DNA from: Streptomyces cylindrosporus
GTDB taxonomy: Bacteria; Actinomycetota; Actinomycetes; Streptomycetales; Streptomycetaceae
Assembly: GCF_022698165.1 (NCBI RefSeq)
Contig: NZ_JALDAY010000024.1
Span: 27,434-91,433 of the forward strand
Reading direction: 5' to 3'
DNA length: 64,000 nt
Under the pieces are notes generated by a model. It worked only from the letters and a program-made list of their open reading frames with translations. It searched no databases and had not been told where the DNA came from. This document shows positions 37,853 to 45,748 of this stretch, in pieces; position 1 is the first letter of the stretch, and each line of letters begins with the position of its first letter. The position numbers and the translations under genes were made by a program.

Positions 37853-39058
37853 TCAGAAGGCGGGGGTGAGGACGGTGTTGGTGCCGAGGAAGGCGGCCAT
37901 GTCGGCGGCGGCCTCCTCTTCGGTGTGCTCGATAGCCGGGGCGAGGTGGGGGGTGCAGAGGTCTTCGTGGCCGCGGGCGCTCATCTGCTGCTGATAGAGA
38001 GCGATGCCCTCCTTGAGAGCGGCCTGGAAGGCGTGCTGGGCGCTGATCGTGGCCCGGAAGGCACCGGAGACCGGGTTCTCCCGCTCATACCGGACGGCCT
38101 CCTGGTCGCGCTTGTGGCCGGCCTGCTGGCGGTCGGCGAGGACGGTACGGATGTACGCGGCCGGGCGGCGGGGACGCCACCGCCCGCCGGTGCACAGGCC
38201 GTTGAGGTAGGCGGCGATGCCGTACGCGTCCATGCCGCGGTCGATGAGGGGGCGCAGACAGAAAGCCAGCGGGCGGAGGGGGACGCGCTGCGTCCAGGTC
38301 ACCAGAGGACGGACTTGGGCGGCGATGCGGATGTCCTGGGCGACCTGGAGGGCGTGCCTCCCGCTCTTGCTGCCGCTGTTGCTCTTGGACTTCTGCTGCG
38401 GGATCGATGCGCGGTCTCGGCTCGCAGTCTGCTGCGAGGTGTAGTTACTACCCCCCACTACCTTCCGCTTTCCGTCTTCCTCTACCCAGGTAAGGGAAGG
38501 GGTCTCAAGGCCCGGCTCAGCAGGGTTTTCTACAGGCGGGTTACCGGCGGTATCCACAGGCTTCGGGGCCTGGTTCCGCATGTCGATGACGATCCGCGCC
38601 CGGTAGCCCGTGCCGACGATCCGGTGGCCCATGGCGTGGTCGTAGGTGGCGGGGATGACGGCTGCGTACTCGGTGGCGGTGGCGGCGTAGCCCTTGAGAC
38701 CCATCGCGGCCCGGATGTTCTTCCGGCTTCCGTGCCGGACGTAGGCGAGTGCGCCGAGCTCGCGGAGGTAGCCGACGTGCCGGTACAGGGTGGCCCGGGG
38801 GATGCTGGTGCGGGCGACCATGTCAGCCTCGCAGTAGCGGGCGTGCCCGGTGCTGTAGTCCATGCGCGCGGCGAGGTCCTCGGCGACGCGGAGGGTGGTG
38901 GCGTTGGCCTTCGGGTGGAGGCCGGACCCGATGAGCCACCGCACTGCGGTGAGCCATTTGCGGGGTGCGCTCCAGCGGGAGGCAGTGTGTTCGACCTCCT
39001 GTGCGGCGCCGAGAACGGGCCAGAAAGTCGACGTGTCGACAGCCGAAGTGGTGGACAT
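37853..39058 (-). CDS. HTH protein of plasmid replication type (401 aa)
   Basis: Starts MSTTSAVDTSTFWPVLGAAQ. Residues about 35-125 form a winged HTH (ATTLRVAEDLAARMDYSTGH, MVARTSIPRATLYRHVGYL, LGALAYVRHGSRKNI), as in helix-turn-helix replication proteins of Streptomyces plasmids and prophages. A Ser/Lys-rich linker and a second helical region follow (QVRPLVTWTQRVPLRPLAFC, AYGIAAYLNGLCTGGRWRPR). Together with DciA-like and ParAB it makes this 34-39 kb segment the best candidate for the replication region. The initiator function is inferred. Confidence 0.72.
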   Translation of the reverse strand: MSTTSAVDTSTFWPVLGAAQEVEHTASRWSAPRKWLTAVRWLIGSGLHPKANATTLRVAEDLAARMDYSTGHARYCEADMVARTSIPRATLYRHVGYLRELGALAYVRHGSRKNIRAAMGLKGYAATATEYAAVIPATYDHAMGHRIVGTGYRARIVIDMRNQAPKPVDTAGNPPVENPAEPGLETPSLTWVEEDGKRKVVGGSNYTSQQTASRDRASIPQQKSKSNSGSKSGRHALQVAQDIRIAAQVRPLVTWTQRVPLRPLAFCLRPLIDRGMDAYGIAAYLNGLCTGGRWRPRRPAAYIRTVLADRQQAGHKRDQEAVRYERENPVSGAFRATISAQHAFQAALKEGIALYQQQMSARGHEDLCTPHLAPAIEHTEEEAAADMAAFLGTNTVLTPAF

Positions 39059-39156
39059 TCCTCGCGAATCGTCACACGGTGTATGTCCAAGCTGACAAGT
39101 AGGGGTGCGCTCAGGCACTATGTATCCCGTCTTCGTGATGCGAAGGCACAAAAGGG

Positions 39157-39174
39157 CCCCCACTTCGGTGGGTG
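39157..39174 (-). terminator. Hairpin with TTCG/CGAA loop and T run on the minus strand
   Basis: CCCCCAC-TTCG-GTGGGTG. Read on the minus strand it is followed by GGGCCCTTTTG. It separates the transcript of 39345-44218 from the HTH replication gene. Confidence 0.7.
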
Positions 39175-39344
39175 TTCTGGTCCGGGGTGGACCTGCAAGT
39201 CGCTCGCTCGGGTTGGCGCCCGGCGGGCCTTAGATCGGATTGGCGTCCGATCCATGGTACGAGGGCCGCAGAGGCCCGGAAGGTGTTGGCGCACCAGACC
39301 GGGAAAGCGGCCAGGCGGTCGAGGAATCTCCCGCCCAGCAAGGG

Positions 39345-39773
39345 CTACGTCATCTGCTTCCTCTCAGGTGGATCGGTCTTCTGCGTCCGCCGGGCGGCCA
39401 GACTGGTAACGCCCTGGCTGACGGAGTCGGCACGGTCGGCAGCCGCAAGCAGCGCCATCGCGAGGCGGCGGGCCTCCGTGGGGAACATGGGGACGAAGTC
39501 GAGCTGGCGTTCCCAGTCGTAGGTCACGTAGGGGTCCGGCTGGGCGACGTACACGCACTCGCGGTGCTCCGAGTCGTCGACCGTACGCACGACCCACACC
39601 GGCGGCCGGGAAGCGAACGGCGCCTCCTGCACGACCCGCCACTCGTACCCGGCCATGCCGTGCTCGGGCGGGTTGACGACGTCAGGCTTCGGGCGCTCCG
39701 CGCTGTCGGCGATGGCCACCAGGCGGTGCAGCTCGGCGCGGATGTCGCTCAGGGAGAGGTTGTCGGCGCTCAC
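39345..39773 (-). CDS. Hypothetical protein (142 aa)
   Basis: Starts MSADNLSLSDIRAELHRLVA. Central strands (YEWRVVQEAPFASRPPVWVV, RECVYVAQPDPYVTYDWER) and a final helix (FPTEARRLAMALLAAADRAD) give a compact domain. Coupled to the DUF6221-like gene upstream. Function unknown. Confidence 0.75.
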   Translation of the reverse strand: MSADNLSLSDIRAELHRLVAIADSAERPKPDVVNPPEHGMAGYEWRVVQEAPFASRPPVWVVRTVDDSEHRECVYVAQPDPYVTYDWERQLDFVPMFPTEARRLAMALLAAADRADSVSQGVTSLAARRTQKTDPPERKQMT

Positions 39774-40210
39774 CGCTCGCCCCCCGTCCAGCCGTAGCCC
39801 TCAGCGATCCCGTTCAGGACAGGGCAGTCTGCGTAGTCGGCAATGCGCTGCTCGTCCTGGTTGTTCAGCCCGCACCCTCGGCAGGCCCTGTCCCTGACGT
39901 TCCACGGGCCGTGCTGACCGATCAGCTTCCGGTCGGCGGCACAGCGGCGCAGAACCGACTCGGGATCGTTGAGGACCGTGTGGGCGGCGATCTCGCCGCT
40001 GAGGCACTGGTACGCGATGTGCGGGTCGTTCTGGGACAGGTGCACCATGTCCTGGGCCCAGCCGTATCGCATGTCCGGGTCCTTGTGTTGCTCCGGGAAA
40101 CCCTGCACCCAGCGCCCGCCGTACGGAGCGGCGGCCTCGGTCGCAGCTGTCTCACGTACGGAGATGGCGTTGTCCAGCCAGGCGAGGATGTCCTCGCCCT
40201 GGGCGGTCAT
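39770..40210 (-). CDS. DUF6221-family protein (146 aa)
   Basis: Matches this actinobacterial family in order: a helical start (ILAWLDNAISVRETAATEAA), ESVLRRCAADRKLIGQHGPW, a Cys knuckle CRGCGLN and the late ADYADCPVLNGIAEGYGW. The family is common on Streptomyces plasmids and prophages and has no known function. Overlaps both neighbours. Confidence 0.8.
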   Translation of the reverse strand: MTAQGEDILAWLDNAISVRETAATEAAAPYGGRWVQGFPEQHKDPDMRYGWAQDMVHLSQNDPHIAYQCLSGEIAAHTVLNDPESVLRRCAADRKLIGQHGPWNVRDRACRGCGLNNQDEQRIADYADCPVLNGIAEGYGWTGGER

Positions 40211-40506
40211 GCGACGGTGACGGTAGAAGTGACAGGGTCCGAGTGCGTCGGCGGTGTGATCTTCACGCCGGTGTCTCGGGTCCCACTGTCTGATAGCCCG
40301 GATACCCGGGTACGCTCTGCCATGGCGGCACCTTCATCTGTTGGAGAACGGTGTGGTGTCGTCAGCCCTCGCGTTCCGGCTTCGCAAACCGGGACCGCCA
40401 CCACAGTGGCAGCGGGGGCTTCCGACTTTGTCGGGCCCTTGACGCCCAGCCTCGCAACTGACCGGACTTCAAGCGCTAGGCGTAGCCTACCCGTTGACGT
40501 GCTCAT
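40207..40506 (-). CDS. Possible small hypothetical protein (99 aa)
   Basis: Overlaps the DUF6221-like start by four bases and follows the upstream gene by five, which favours coding. Composition is low-complexity (Ser/Thr/Val/Arg). GAGGGAAGG lies upstream of the ATG. No domain seen; may be disordered. Confidence 0.5.
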   Translation of the reverse strand: MSTSTGRLRLALEVRSVARLGVKGPTKSEAPAATVVAVPVCEAGTRGLTTPHRSPTDEGAAMAERTRVSGLSDSGTRDTGVKITPPTHSDPVTSTVTVA

Positions 40507-40511
40507 CTGTC

Positions 40512-40946
40512 TCAGGTCCCTTCCCTCGTGTCGCTCGTCGGACTTGTCACACCATCAGCCCGCGCACGGGCGCCCTCACCGTCCGCCGGATGCGCAGCAA
40601 CCAACCTCCGCGACCGGCCCACCGACCGGGCCATCGCCTCGAACCCGATCGCCTCGAACTGCCCCTGCACCCGCGCAAGCTGATCCCGGTGCAGACGCGG
40701 CGACGCCGACACCCGCCCCGCATGCAGACCCACCGCCAATGCCCGATCCCAGATCGCCTGCACCACGTCCGCGTCAACGTGCGGGAACAAGTCCTGCGGC
40801 AGCCGGTCCGGACGACCGACGGTCTCCAACTGGCCGTTCGCGATCAGACCCGCCAGGAACACCGCGCTGGACATCGCCCGCGCCGCCAACACGGCGTCCG
40901 CATACGGCACATCCACCGCCGGCTCGGTCTCCGGGGTCGTCGTCAT
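40512..40946 (-). CDS. Hypothetical helical protein (144 aa)
   Basis: Starts MTTTPETEPAVDVPYADAVL. Contains ARAMSSAVFLAGLIANGQLE, HVDADVVQAIWDRALAVGLH and RVQGQFEAIGFEAMARSVGR, with a disordered tail. No recognised family. Confidence 0.72.
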   Translation of the reverse strand: MTTTPETEPAVDVPYADAVLAARAMSSAVFLAGLIANGQLETVGRPDRLPQDLFPHVDADVVQAIWDRALAVGLHAGRVSASPRLHRDQLARVQGQFEAIGFEAMARSVGRSRRLVAAHPADGEGARARADGVTSPTSDTREGT

Positions 40947-41293
40947 GCCAGGTCCTCAGGGTCATAGACACGGGTTCGCCCGGCCGGGCCGTCCATGTGG
41001 AGGCCGCACACGGGCAGCCACTCGCGCTGACCGCGGAACAGACGCCAGCCGACGGAAGGGGCGTCGCAGTACCCGCCGTCGCAGGAACGGCCCGCAGCCG
41101 GTTCGTCGGGCGGCGGCGTGCCGGTGAGCCCGGTGGCGCCCCGATTGGACGCCGGCGGTGTGACGCCGGGGGCCCGCTGCCCGGCACCAGGACAGGTGAT
41201 CTGCCCGCGCCGGTGGCGACGGAACACCCCGGCGATGGTCACCTGGTGGGGCTGCCCGCACCCAGGGCACGTCGCGCGCACGATCGTCGTCAC
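40943..41293 (-). CDS. Zinc-ribbon hypothetical protein (116 aa)
   Basis: GTG overlapping the WhiB gene's TGA. TCPGCGQPHQVTIAGVF and QITCPGAGQ form an N-terminal zinc site, and SCDGGYCDA with VCGLHMDG a possible second. The end reads RVYDPEDLA. Function unknown. Confidence 0.72.
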   Translation of the reverse strand: MTTIVRATCPGCGQPHQVTIAGVFRRHRRGQITCPGAGQRAPGVTPPASNRGATGLTGTPPPDEPAAGRSCDGGYCDAPSVGWRLFRGQREWLPVCGLHMDGPAGRTRVYDPEDLA

Positions 41294-41949
41294 GCGGCAG
41301 CCTCCAGCACGAGCACGGACGGGAACAGGGACAGCTGGCCGGCCACTTCGCCCACCTCCAGCAGCCCGCGCGCGACCGCGGCCTCGAGCACCTGCACGCG
41401 CGTCGCGGTCTTCGGCAACCCCAACTGCGTGGTCAGCCGGGAACGCTGCCACTGCGCCGTACGGACGTCCACGCCCGCCGCGGCCGCGACCGCTTCCGGC
41501 GCCTCATGCACCGCCAGGGCCCGCAGGACGGCCAGCTTCTGCTCCGTCTTCAACTGCACGTCCGGCGCCGGCTCCACCACAGCCGGCTTCTCCTGCCGCT
41601 CCCGCACGAACGCCTTGTGCCGCTCCAGCGCCGTCAACCCGCCCAGAATCCCGTGCGGCACCGCCAACCTCCCCGCGGCATTCAGCGACGCCCCATACGC
41701 CATGCACTGCACCATCACCGGGCACTCCACACACACCTCGATCGCCGCCTCCTGACGGCGCACCCGATCCGCCTGTGCTTCCCCGCCATCCACATCCGGC
41801 GCCTCCCACGCCGTCACCGGCACCGAGTTGTCCCCCGCCGCCACCGCCGGATCATCCACATCCGGAGCACACCCCCGATACCGGTAGCGAGGATGCGTCA
41901 TCAGGTTCTGGCGGGCGGTGTACGAGCCCAAACGCTTCGACTGGGTCAC
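41290..41949 (-). CDS. Second WhiB-family regulator, with C-terminal HTH
   Basis: 219 residues from GTG. WhiB elements: the first Cys in YRGCAPDVDDPAV, the CVECPVMVQCMAYG set and the turn PHGILGGLTALERH, in which the usual Trp of GVWGG is replaced. The C-terminal 90 residues hold a LuxR/sigma-like HTH (QKLAVLRALAVHEAPEAVAA, AAGVDVRTAQWQRSRL). Two different WhiB proteins on one element suggests the phage rewires host developmental control or autoregulates at two stages. Confidence 0.85.
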   Translation of the reverse strand: MTQSKRLGSYTARQNLMTHPRYRYRGCAPDVDDPAVAAGDNSVPVTAWEAPDVDGGEAQADRVRRQEAAIEVCVECPVMVQCMAYGASLNAAGRLAVPHGILGGLTALERHKAFVRERQEKPAVVEPAPDVQLKTEQKLAVLRALAVHEAPEAVAAAAGVDVRTAQWQRSRLTTQLGLPKTATRVQVLEAAVARGLLEVGEVAGQLSLFPSVLVLEAAA

Positions 41950-42215
41950 GAAGGTCCCCCTTCCGGGCGGTGTGTAGCGAGAGCGGTATCCAGGACGCGC
42001 TCCGCCTCGGCGAGGACGGCACGCTCCTGCATGAGTTCGGCGACCCGACGCCGGAACGCGTCCAGGTCACGGGCCTGCATGCGGCCCGCGATACGCGCTG
42101 AGGCGCGCTCCGCGATCAGAGCGCGCCTCAACTGGTGCAGCCGGTAGAGGGCCACACCCGCCACCGTGAGGGCGGCGAGCGCGGCCACAACAAGCAGAGC
42201 TGGCACGACGCTCAC
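41946..42215 (-). CDS. Small membrane protein with coiled coil (89 aa)
   Basis: One N-terminal membrane helix (VVPALLVVAALAALTVAGVA) and a cytoplasmic coiled coil (RVAELMQERAVLAEAERVLD). GAGGTGAG upstream. Overlaps the WhiB gene. Function unknown. Confidence 0.75.
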   Translation of the reverse strand: MSVVPALLVVAALAALTVAGVALYRLHQLRRALIAERASARIAGRMQARDLDAFRRRVAELMQERAVLAEAERVLDTALATHRPEGGPS

Positions 42216-42249
42216 CTCCTCGGGTGGTGTGCCAGACGGAACGGACAGG

Positions 42250-42627
42250 TCAGGGGTGGTACAGGGCGTTCACCTGGGCCAGGCGCTGGGCGGCCTCACG
42301 CGCCGCGTCCTCTTCATCCAGCGCGGCCTGCGCCGCCGGATCCAGGAACGCCCGGTCAGCCGCCTCCAGCCGCTCCTGCACGGCCTCCTGAGGCGTCTGC
42401 CGCAACCGCGCACCCGGCCCCAACACCAGATCGTCCATCTCCGCCTGCGACTCCGTGGGCAGCGCCGCCCACCACGCCAGATCACCGGCCGGCTCCGGCA
42501 GCTCGTACGACGACGGGCTCTTACGCTCCCTGCGCACCGCCAGCACGCCGCCGACAACGGCGACCACCAGTAGGGCGACGAGCAGCAGGACGGGGTACGC
42601 AGACCCCAGGATTCGGGCAGCAGACAT
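42250..42627 (-). CDS. Membrane-anchored acidic protein (125 aa)
   Basis: A single membrane helix near the N-terminus (YPVLLLVALLVVAVVGGVLA) then an acidic, helical domain (EAVQERLEAADRAFLDPAAQ, AALDEEDAAREAAQRLAQ). Possibly a partner of the neighbouring membrane protein at 41946. Confidence 0.72.
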   Translation of the reverse strand: MSAARILGSAYPVLLLVALLVVAVVGGVLAVRRERKSPSSYELPEPAGDLAWWAALPTESQAEMDDLVLGPGARLRQTPQEAVQERLEAADRAFLDPAAQAALDEEDAAREAAQRLAQVNALYHP

Positions 42628-42716
42628 GGTTCAGCTCCGTTCGGCGACAGCCGGATGTGGGTGAGGTGGTGCGAGGCGCCCCAGGACGGGGACTTACGGC
42701 CAGAAAGCCGGACAGT

Positions 42717-43187
42717 TCAGGCAGCCCTACGGAAGGTGCTGCGCAGGTAGTACACGTTGCGGGGCGAGCACCGGACGTGCTCGGCGATCTCCTCGGCCGA
42801 CAGGCCACGCTCGCTCAGCTTGCGTACGGCCGCGGCCCGCTCACGCGGCGTCAACCGCTCCGGCGGATCCCCAGCGACCGCACGCTCGATAGCCATCTCA
42901 TCCGGCTCCACAGCCCGATACCCGGGCGCCCGGCGACTGCGCTCCCGGGAACAGCCCAGGCAGTACATCCAGCCGTTCGCCTGGAAGGCCCGGTTCTCCG
43001 GGAACGGATGACCGTGACGACACGACGGGCTGTCCGCATTCATCCGGTAGCCGGGAAGCCCCAGACGTTTGCGGTGCCGGGCCACCGTGCTGCGCGCGGC
43101 TCCCGTCGCCCGGTGCACCGCCAGATCACTGTGCCCGGCCCGGAGGAGACGCTCAATCTCCTCCGGCGTGGTCACCAGGGCGGGCAT
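42717..43187 (-). CDS. Phage DNA-binding protein with two HTH segments (156 aa)
   Basis: N-terminal HTH (EIERLLRAGHSDLAVHRATG, ARSTVARHRKRLGLPG), a zinc-like centre (SCRHGHPFPENR ... MYCLGCSRERSRR) and a C-terminal LuxR/sigma-like HTH (RKLSERGLSAEEIAEHVRC, SPRNVYYLR). This arrangement recurs in actinophage genomes. Overlaps the RecA-like gene. Likely a regulator. Confidence 0.8.
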   Translation of the reverse strand: MPALVTTPEEIERLLRAGHSDLAVHRATGAARSTVARHRKRLGLPGYRMNADSPSCRHGHPFPENRAFQANGWMYCLGCSRERSRRAPGYRAVEPDEMAIERAVAGDPPERLTPRERAAAVRKLSERGLSAEEIAEHVRCSPRNVYYLRSTFRRAA

Positions 43188-44218
43188 CAGGCGGCGTTCC
43201 CTTCCGTGTTGCCGCCCTGCGCGGCCTGAGACGTGGCCGGAGCTCCCTCGGCGGCGGCCTTCCGCATCCCGCCGATACGGGCGATCAGCCCGCCCAGCGT
43301 CGTCTGCTCCCCGGTGTCCGGGGCGAACAGCGCCGCACCCAGCAGACCCCGCTGCGACAGCTCCCCCCGGTACAGGGCCAGGCACTGCTCGTACGTCGAC
43401 TCCGGGTTCATCACACGGTCCACGTAGTCCTGCACCGTCGGCATCGGCGTGCCCTCGGCCAGCCACTTCACGATCCGGTGCCCGGTCTCCGTGTTCGGCA
43501 GCTCGATCCGCTCACCCGACTCGAACAGACCCGGGTACGAGCACTTCGACACCGTCATCGTGTGCTCCATATCCAGGTCGCCCACGAAGTCGAACTCGTA
43601 CTCCGCGTCCGCCCGCTGGTCCGGCTTCAGGCCGACCTTCTTCGGCTCGACCCCGCCGTTCTTGTTCGTCACCAGCTCGTACGCGGTCTTCACCCGCAGC
43701 GTCATGATGACGTGCCCCGGGTAGGCCATCACCGCGTCCCACATCTCGTGCTCGACCGGCTTCACGGACTTCCAGCCGGACGTGAACGCGTTCCCGGACC
43801 GGGAGTTGCTGGTCGTGCGGTCAACCTGCTCCAGGACACCGCCCCGGCCGGACCAGTAGTGCGTCCCCGAGTCGATGACCATCACGTCGATACCCCGCCG
43901 CGCGCCGACCGCCAGGGCCCGCACCAGGGTCTGCGGACGGAAGTCCGGCATCCGCAGATGCTTGAACGGGAACAGGCCCGCATAGTGGCTGGCACGGCCG
44001 CGCTCGGTGTCACACACGCCGATCGTGGTCCCCATGCCGGTGGCCATGGCCAGCGCGGTGTACGTCTTGCCCGCGTTCGCCGGGCCAGTGAGCGCGATGA
44101 AGGCGTTGGTCGCGGGGCGTGAAGCGTCCACGAAGTCCAGCCCGTCTGCCTGGTTTTGGGTGTGCGAGGTCGGGCCCTCCGCCAACGTGCCGGCGAGGGC
44201 CTCCGTGCCCTGAGGCAT
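43187..44218 (-). CDS. RecA-like AAA ATPase (Sak4-type recombination protein)
   Basis: 343 residues. Walker A GPANAGKTYTALAM lies at about residue 45 and Walker B GIDVMVIDSGTHYW at about 110, with a later VIMTLRVKTAYE and the Tyr/Asp-rich core. This matches the phage RecA-like ATPases of the Sak4/Rad52-partner group that promote single-strand annealing with phage SSB. The C-terminal tail is Ala/Gly-rich. With the RuvC-like gene it supplies a minimal phage recombination set. Confidence 0.82.
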   Translation of the reverse strand: MPQGTEALAGTLAEGPTSHTQNQADGLDFVDASRPATNAFIALTGPANAGKTYTALAMATGMGTTIGVCDTERGRASHYAGLFPFKHLRMPDFRPQTLVRALAVGARRGIDVMVIDSGTHYWSGRGGVLEQVDRTTSNSRSGNAFTSGWKSVKPVEHEMWDAVMAYPGHVIMTLRVKTAYELVTNKNGGVEPKKVGLKPDQRADAEYEFDFVGDLDMEHTMTVSKCSYPGLFESGERIELPNTETGHRIVKWLAEGTPMPTVQDYVDRVMNPESTYEQCLALYRGELSQRGLLGAALFAPDTGEQTTLGGLIARIGGMRKAAAEGAPATSQAAQGGNTEGNAA

Positions 44219-44271
44219 TGAGGTCTCCTACAAGATTGTTCCGCGGGGGCCGGACCAGCCGGCCACACCCG

Positions 44272-44796
44272 CTACGACTGCTGCTTACGGATCGGGTTCA
44301 CGAAGTCCTCCGCCACCCGGTCCATGAACCACGCCACGATCACGTGCGACGACCTGGGAGCCCAATCCAGCTCCCCCTCCTCCAAAAGCTGCCGGCCAAC
44401 CTCATCGGCCTGTGCCCGGAGGTCCGCGCGCACGCGCACGTTCAAGTTCACCTTCTTCGGCGTCTCACCCGGCTTCGAACGCACCGGCTGCGCCGGCGTG
44501 AACCGGCCCGCCACAAACTCCTCCAACGCCCGCGCCGCCTCCGCCTCCAGATTCGCCCCAGCCCGCGCAGCCTTCGACTTGATGTCGCCGCGCAGCGTCT
44601 CCGGCATCTGCATCGCCAGATTCGGCACCTCCTGCTCGCGAGGCTTCCACGCCAGGTTGTTGATGAAGCGGCGGCCGTCACTGGTCAGCACGAACTCGAC
44701 GGTCTCCGCCAGCTCCGGCTTCCCGGTCTCACGCAGGTGCGCGGCGGCCTTGTGGAGGTTGTCGACACGCTGCTGGTCGTCTCGGCTGATCGGCAC
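44272..44796 (-). CDS. Tandem ribbon-helix-helix regulator (candidate master regulator)
   Basis: 174 residues from GTG (MPISRDDQQRVDNLHKAAAH) with GAGAGG upstream; an ATG at 44889 would add 31 Arg/Pro-rich residues. Two RHH-like units are visible: NLAMQMPETLRGDIKSKAAR-AGANLEAEAARALEEF (about 73-112) and LNVRVRADLRAQADEVGRQL...SSHVIVAWFMDRV (about 125-168). Arc/CopG-type proteins bind palindromic DNA as dimers. The diverged operator copy F lies just upstream and copy E on the other side of the divergent gap, so it is a strong candidate for the protein that recognises ATTGCTWAGCAAT. Confidence 0.72.
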   Translation of the reverse strand: MPISRDDQQRVDNLHKAAAHLRETGKPELAETVEFVLTSDGRRFINNLAWKPREQEVPNLAMQMPETLRGDIKSKAARAGANLEAEAARALEEFVAGRFTPAQPVRSKPGETPKKVNLNVRVRADLRAQADEVGRQLLEEGELDWAPRSSHVIVAWFMDRVAEDFVNPIRKQQS

Positions 44797-44887
44797 GAGG
44801 CGGGATCCTCTCGAAGGGCGCCGACCCTCCCTTCGGTTGGGCGGGTGGCGCGTGGGGGCGTTGGCCACTCCATCATCTCCTTCAGGC

Positions 44888-44900
44888 ATTGCTAAGTCAT
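44888..44900. promoter_or_regulatory. Diverged operator copy F
   Basis: ATTGCTAAGTCAT keeps the left half of the ATTGCTAAGCAAT palindrome and changes the right. It lies upstream of the ribbon-helix-helix gene. No convincing -10 follows at the standard spacing, so it may be an operator only. Confidence 0.6.
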
Positions 44901-44953
44901 GGCCCGGGGGTGGGCTTCCGGTGTTCGGTGGTCACAACCATACGGCACAACGT

Positions 44954-44983
44954 ATTGCTAAGCAATGGGTCTTGCTCTACTGT
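44954..44983 (+). promoter_or_regulatory. Promoter/operator copy E
   Basis: TTGCTA (44955-44960), 17 bases (AGCAATGGGTCTTGCTC) and TACTGT (44978-44983), with the perfect palindrome ATTGCTAAGCAAT. It drives the plus genes from 45016. Confidence 0.87.
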
Positions 44984-45015
44984 GGACACATCACCACAGC
45001 AGCGAGGGGGACCCG

Positions 45016-45375
45016 ATGAAGGCCAGCAGCCGCAGCGCCCGGCAGACCATCCGCACCCGCAGCGCCCAGACCCGCGCCGCACACCGCGCCCACCGGCAGG
45101 TCGCCACCGGCCTCCCCCAGACCGCCCGCACCCACCTCGTCGCCGCAGGCCTCGACGACACCACCGCCAAGCGCTACGCCGGCGCCTTCTCCCGCGGCGT
45201 ACAGGCCGATGCCACCGTCCAGGCCCCCGTGAAGCTGAAGGGCCGCACGCGGAAGCTGGTGCCCGCCAAGCCGTACGACGTGAGCACCTTCGCCGCCCGC
45301 CTCTCGGTGTACCGCCCGAAGGACCTCACCGCGGCCGCCCGCTTCGAGCGCGCCGCGCACCGCCTGGCCGCCTGA
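45016..45375 (+). CDS. Basic hypothetical protein under promoter copy E (119 aa)
   Basis: Starts MKASSRSARQTIRTRSAQTR after GAGGGGGA. The N-terminal half is strongly basic. HLVAAGLDDTTAKRYAGAFS resembles a small HTH. The C-terminus is RFERAAHRLAA. Could bind nucleic acid. First gene of the divergent regulon pair. Confidence 0.75.
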   Translation: MKASSRSARQTIRTRSAQTRAAHRAHRQVATGLPQTARTHLVAAGLDDTTAKRYAGAFSRGVQADATVQAPVKLKGRTRKLVPAKPYDVSTFAARLSVYRPKDLTAAARFERAAHRLAA

Positions 45376-45389
45376 CCGGAAGGAACACC

Positions 45390-45614
45390 ATGCTGGCCAC
45401 CTCCGAACGCGTACGAGCAGCCGACGGCCGGACCGACGTCCTGGTCTGGCACAAGTCCGCAGGGCGCTGCGACGGCCAGTGCGACTTCCACCCCATCGCG
45501 TGCAGCGACACGGAAGGCATCGTCATGCCGGGCCCGAAGCAGGACGTCCCGATCAGCCTGGACAAGCCGGGTGAGCGCTGGTGCTCCGACTGCCTCGCCC
45601 TGCCGAGGCGTTGA
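45390..45614 (+). CDS. Hypothetical protein (74 aa) with Cys motifs
   Basis: Starts MLATSERVRAADGRTDVLVW with CCGGAAGGAACACC upstream. Has GRCDGQCDFHPIACSD and RWCSDCLALP, probably zinc-binding. Same operon as the gene at 45016; followed by a terminator. Confidence 0.72.
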   Translation: MLATSERVRAADGRTDVLVWHKSAGRCDGQCDFHPIACSDTEGIVMPGPKQDVPISLDKPGERWCSDCLALPRR

Positions 45615-45628
45615 CCCCGGACATGCAG

Positions 45629-45664
45629 AAGGCCACCGGCTCCGCACGGGAGTTGGTGGCCTTT
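45629..45664 (+). terminator. Rho-independent terminator
   Basis: AAGGCCACC and GGTGGCCTT flank a 17-base loop and are followed by T. It ends the promoter-E transcript. Confidence 0.7.
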
Positions 45665-45748
45665 GATCACACGCAACGCGCACGCGCAGCGTAGCCGATT
45701 TGCTCTCCACCGATCAAGACCCGTACGCGACCAGGGAGAATGCACCGC

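Noticed and set aside
37715..39409. 564-residue plus-strand open frame
   Set aside because: Antisense to the HTH replication-type gene and flanking genes; no start context or domain.
44871..44900. Operator copy F as a sixth full promoter
   Set aside because: At the 17-bp spacing the -10 position reads ATGATG, not TAnnnT; kept only as a possible operator.
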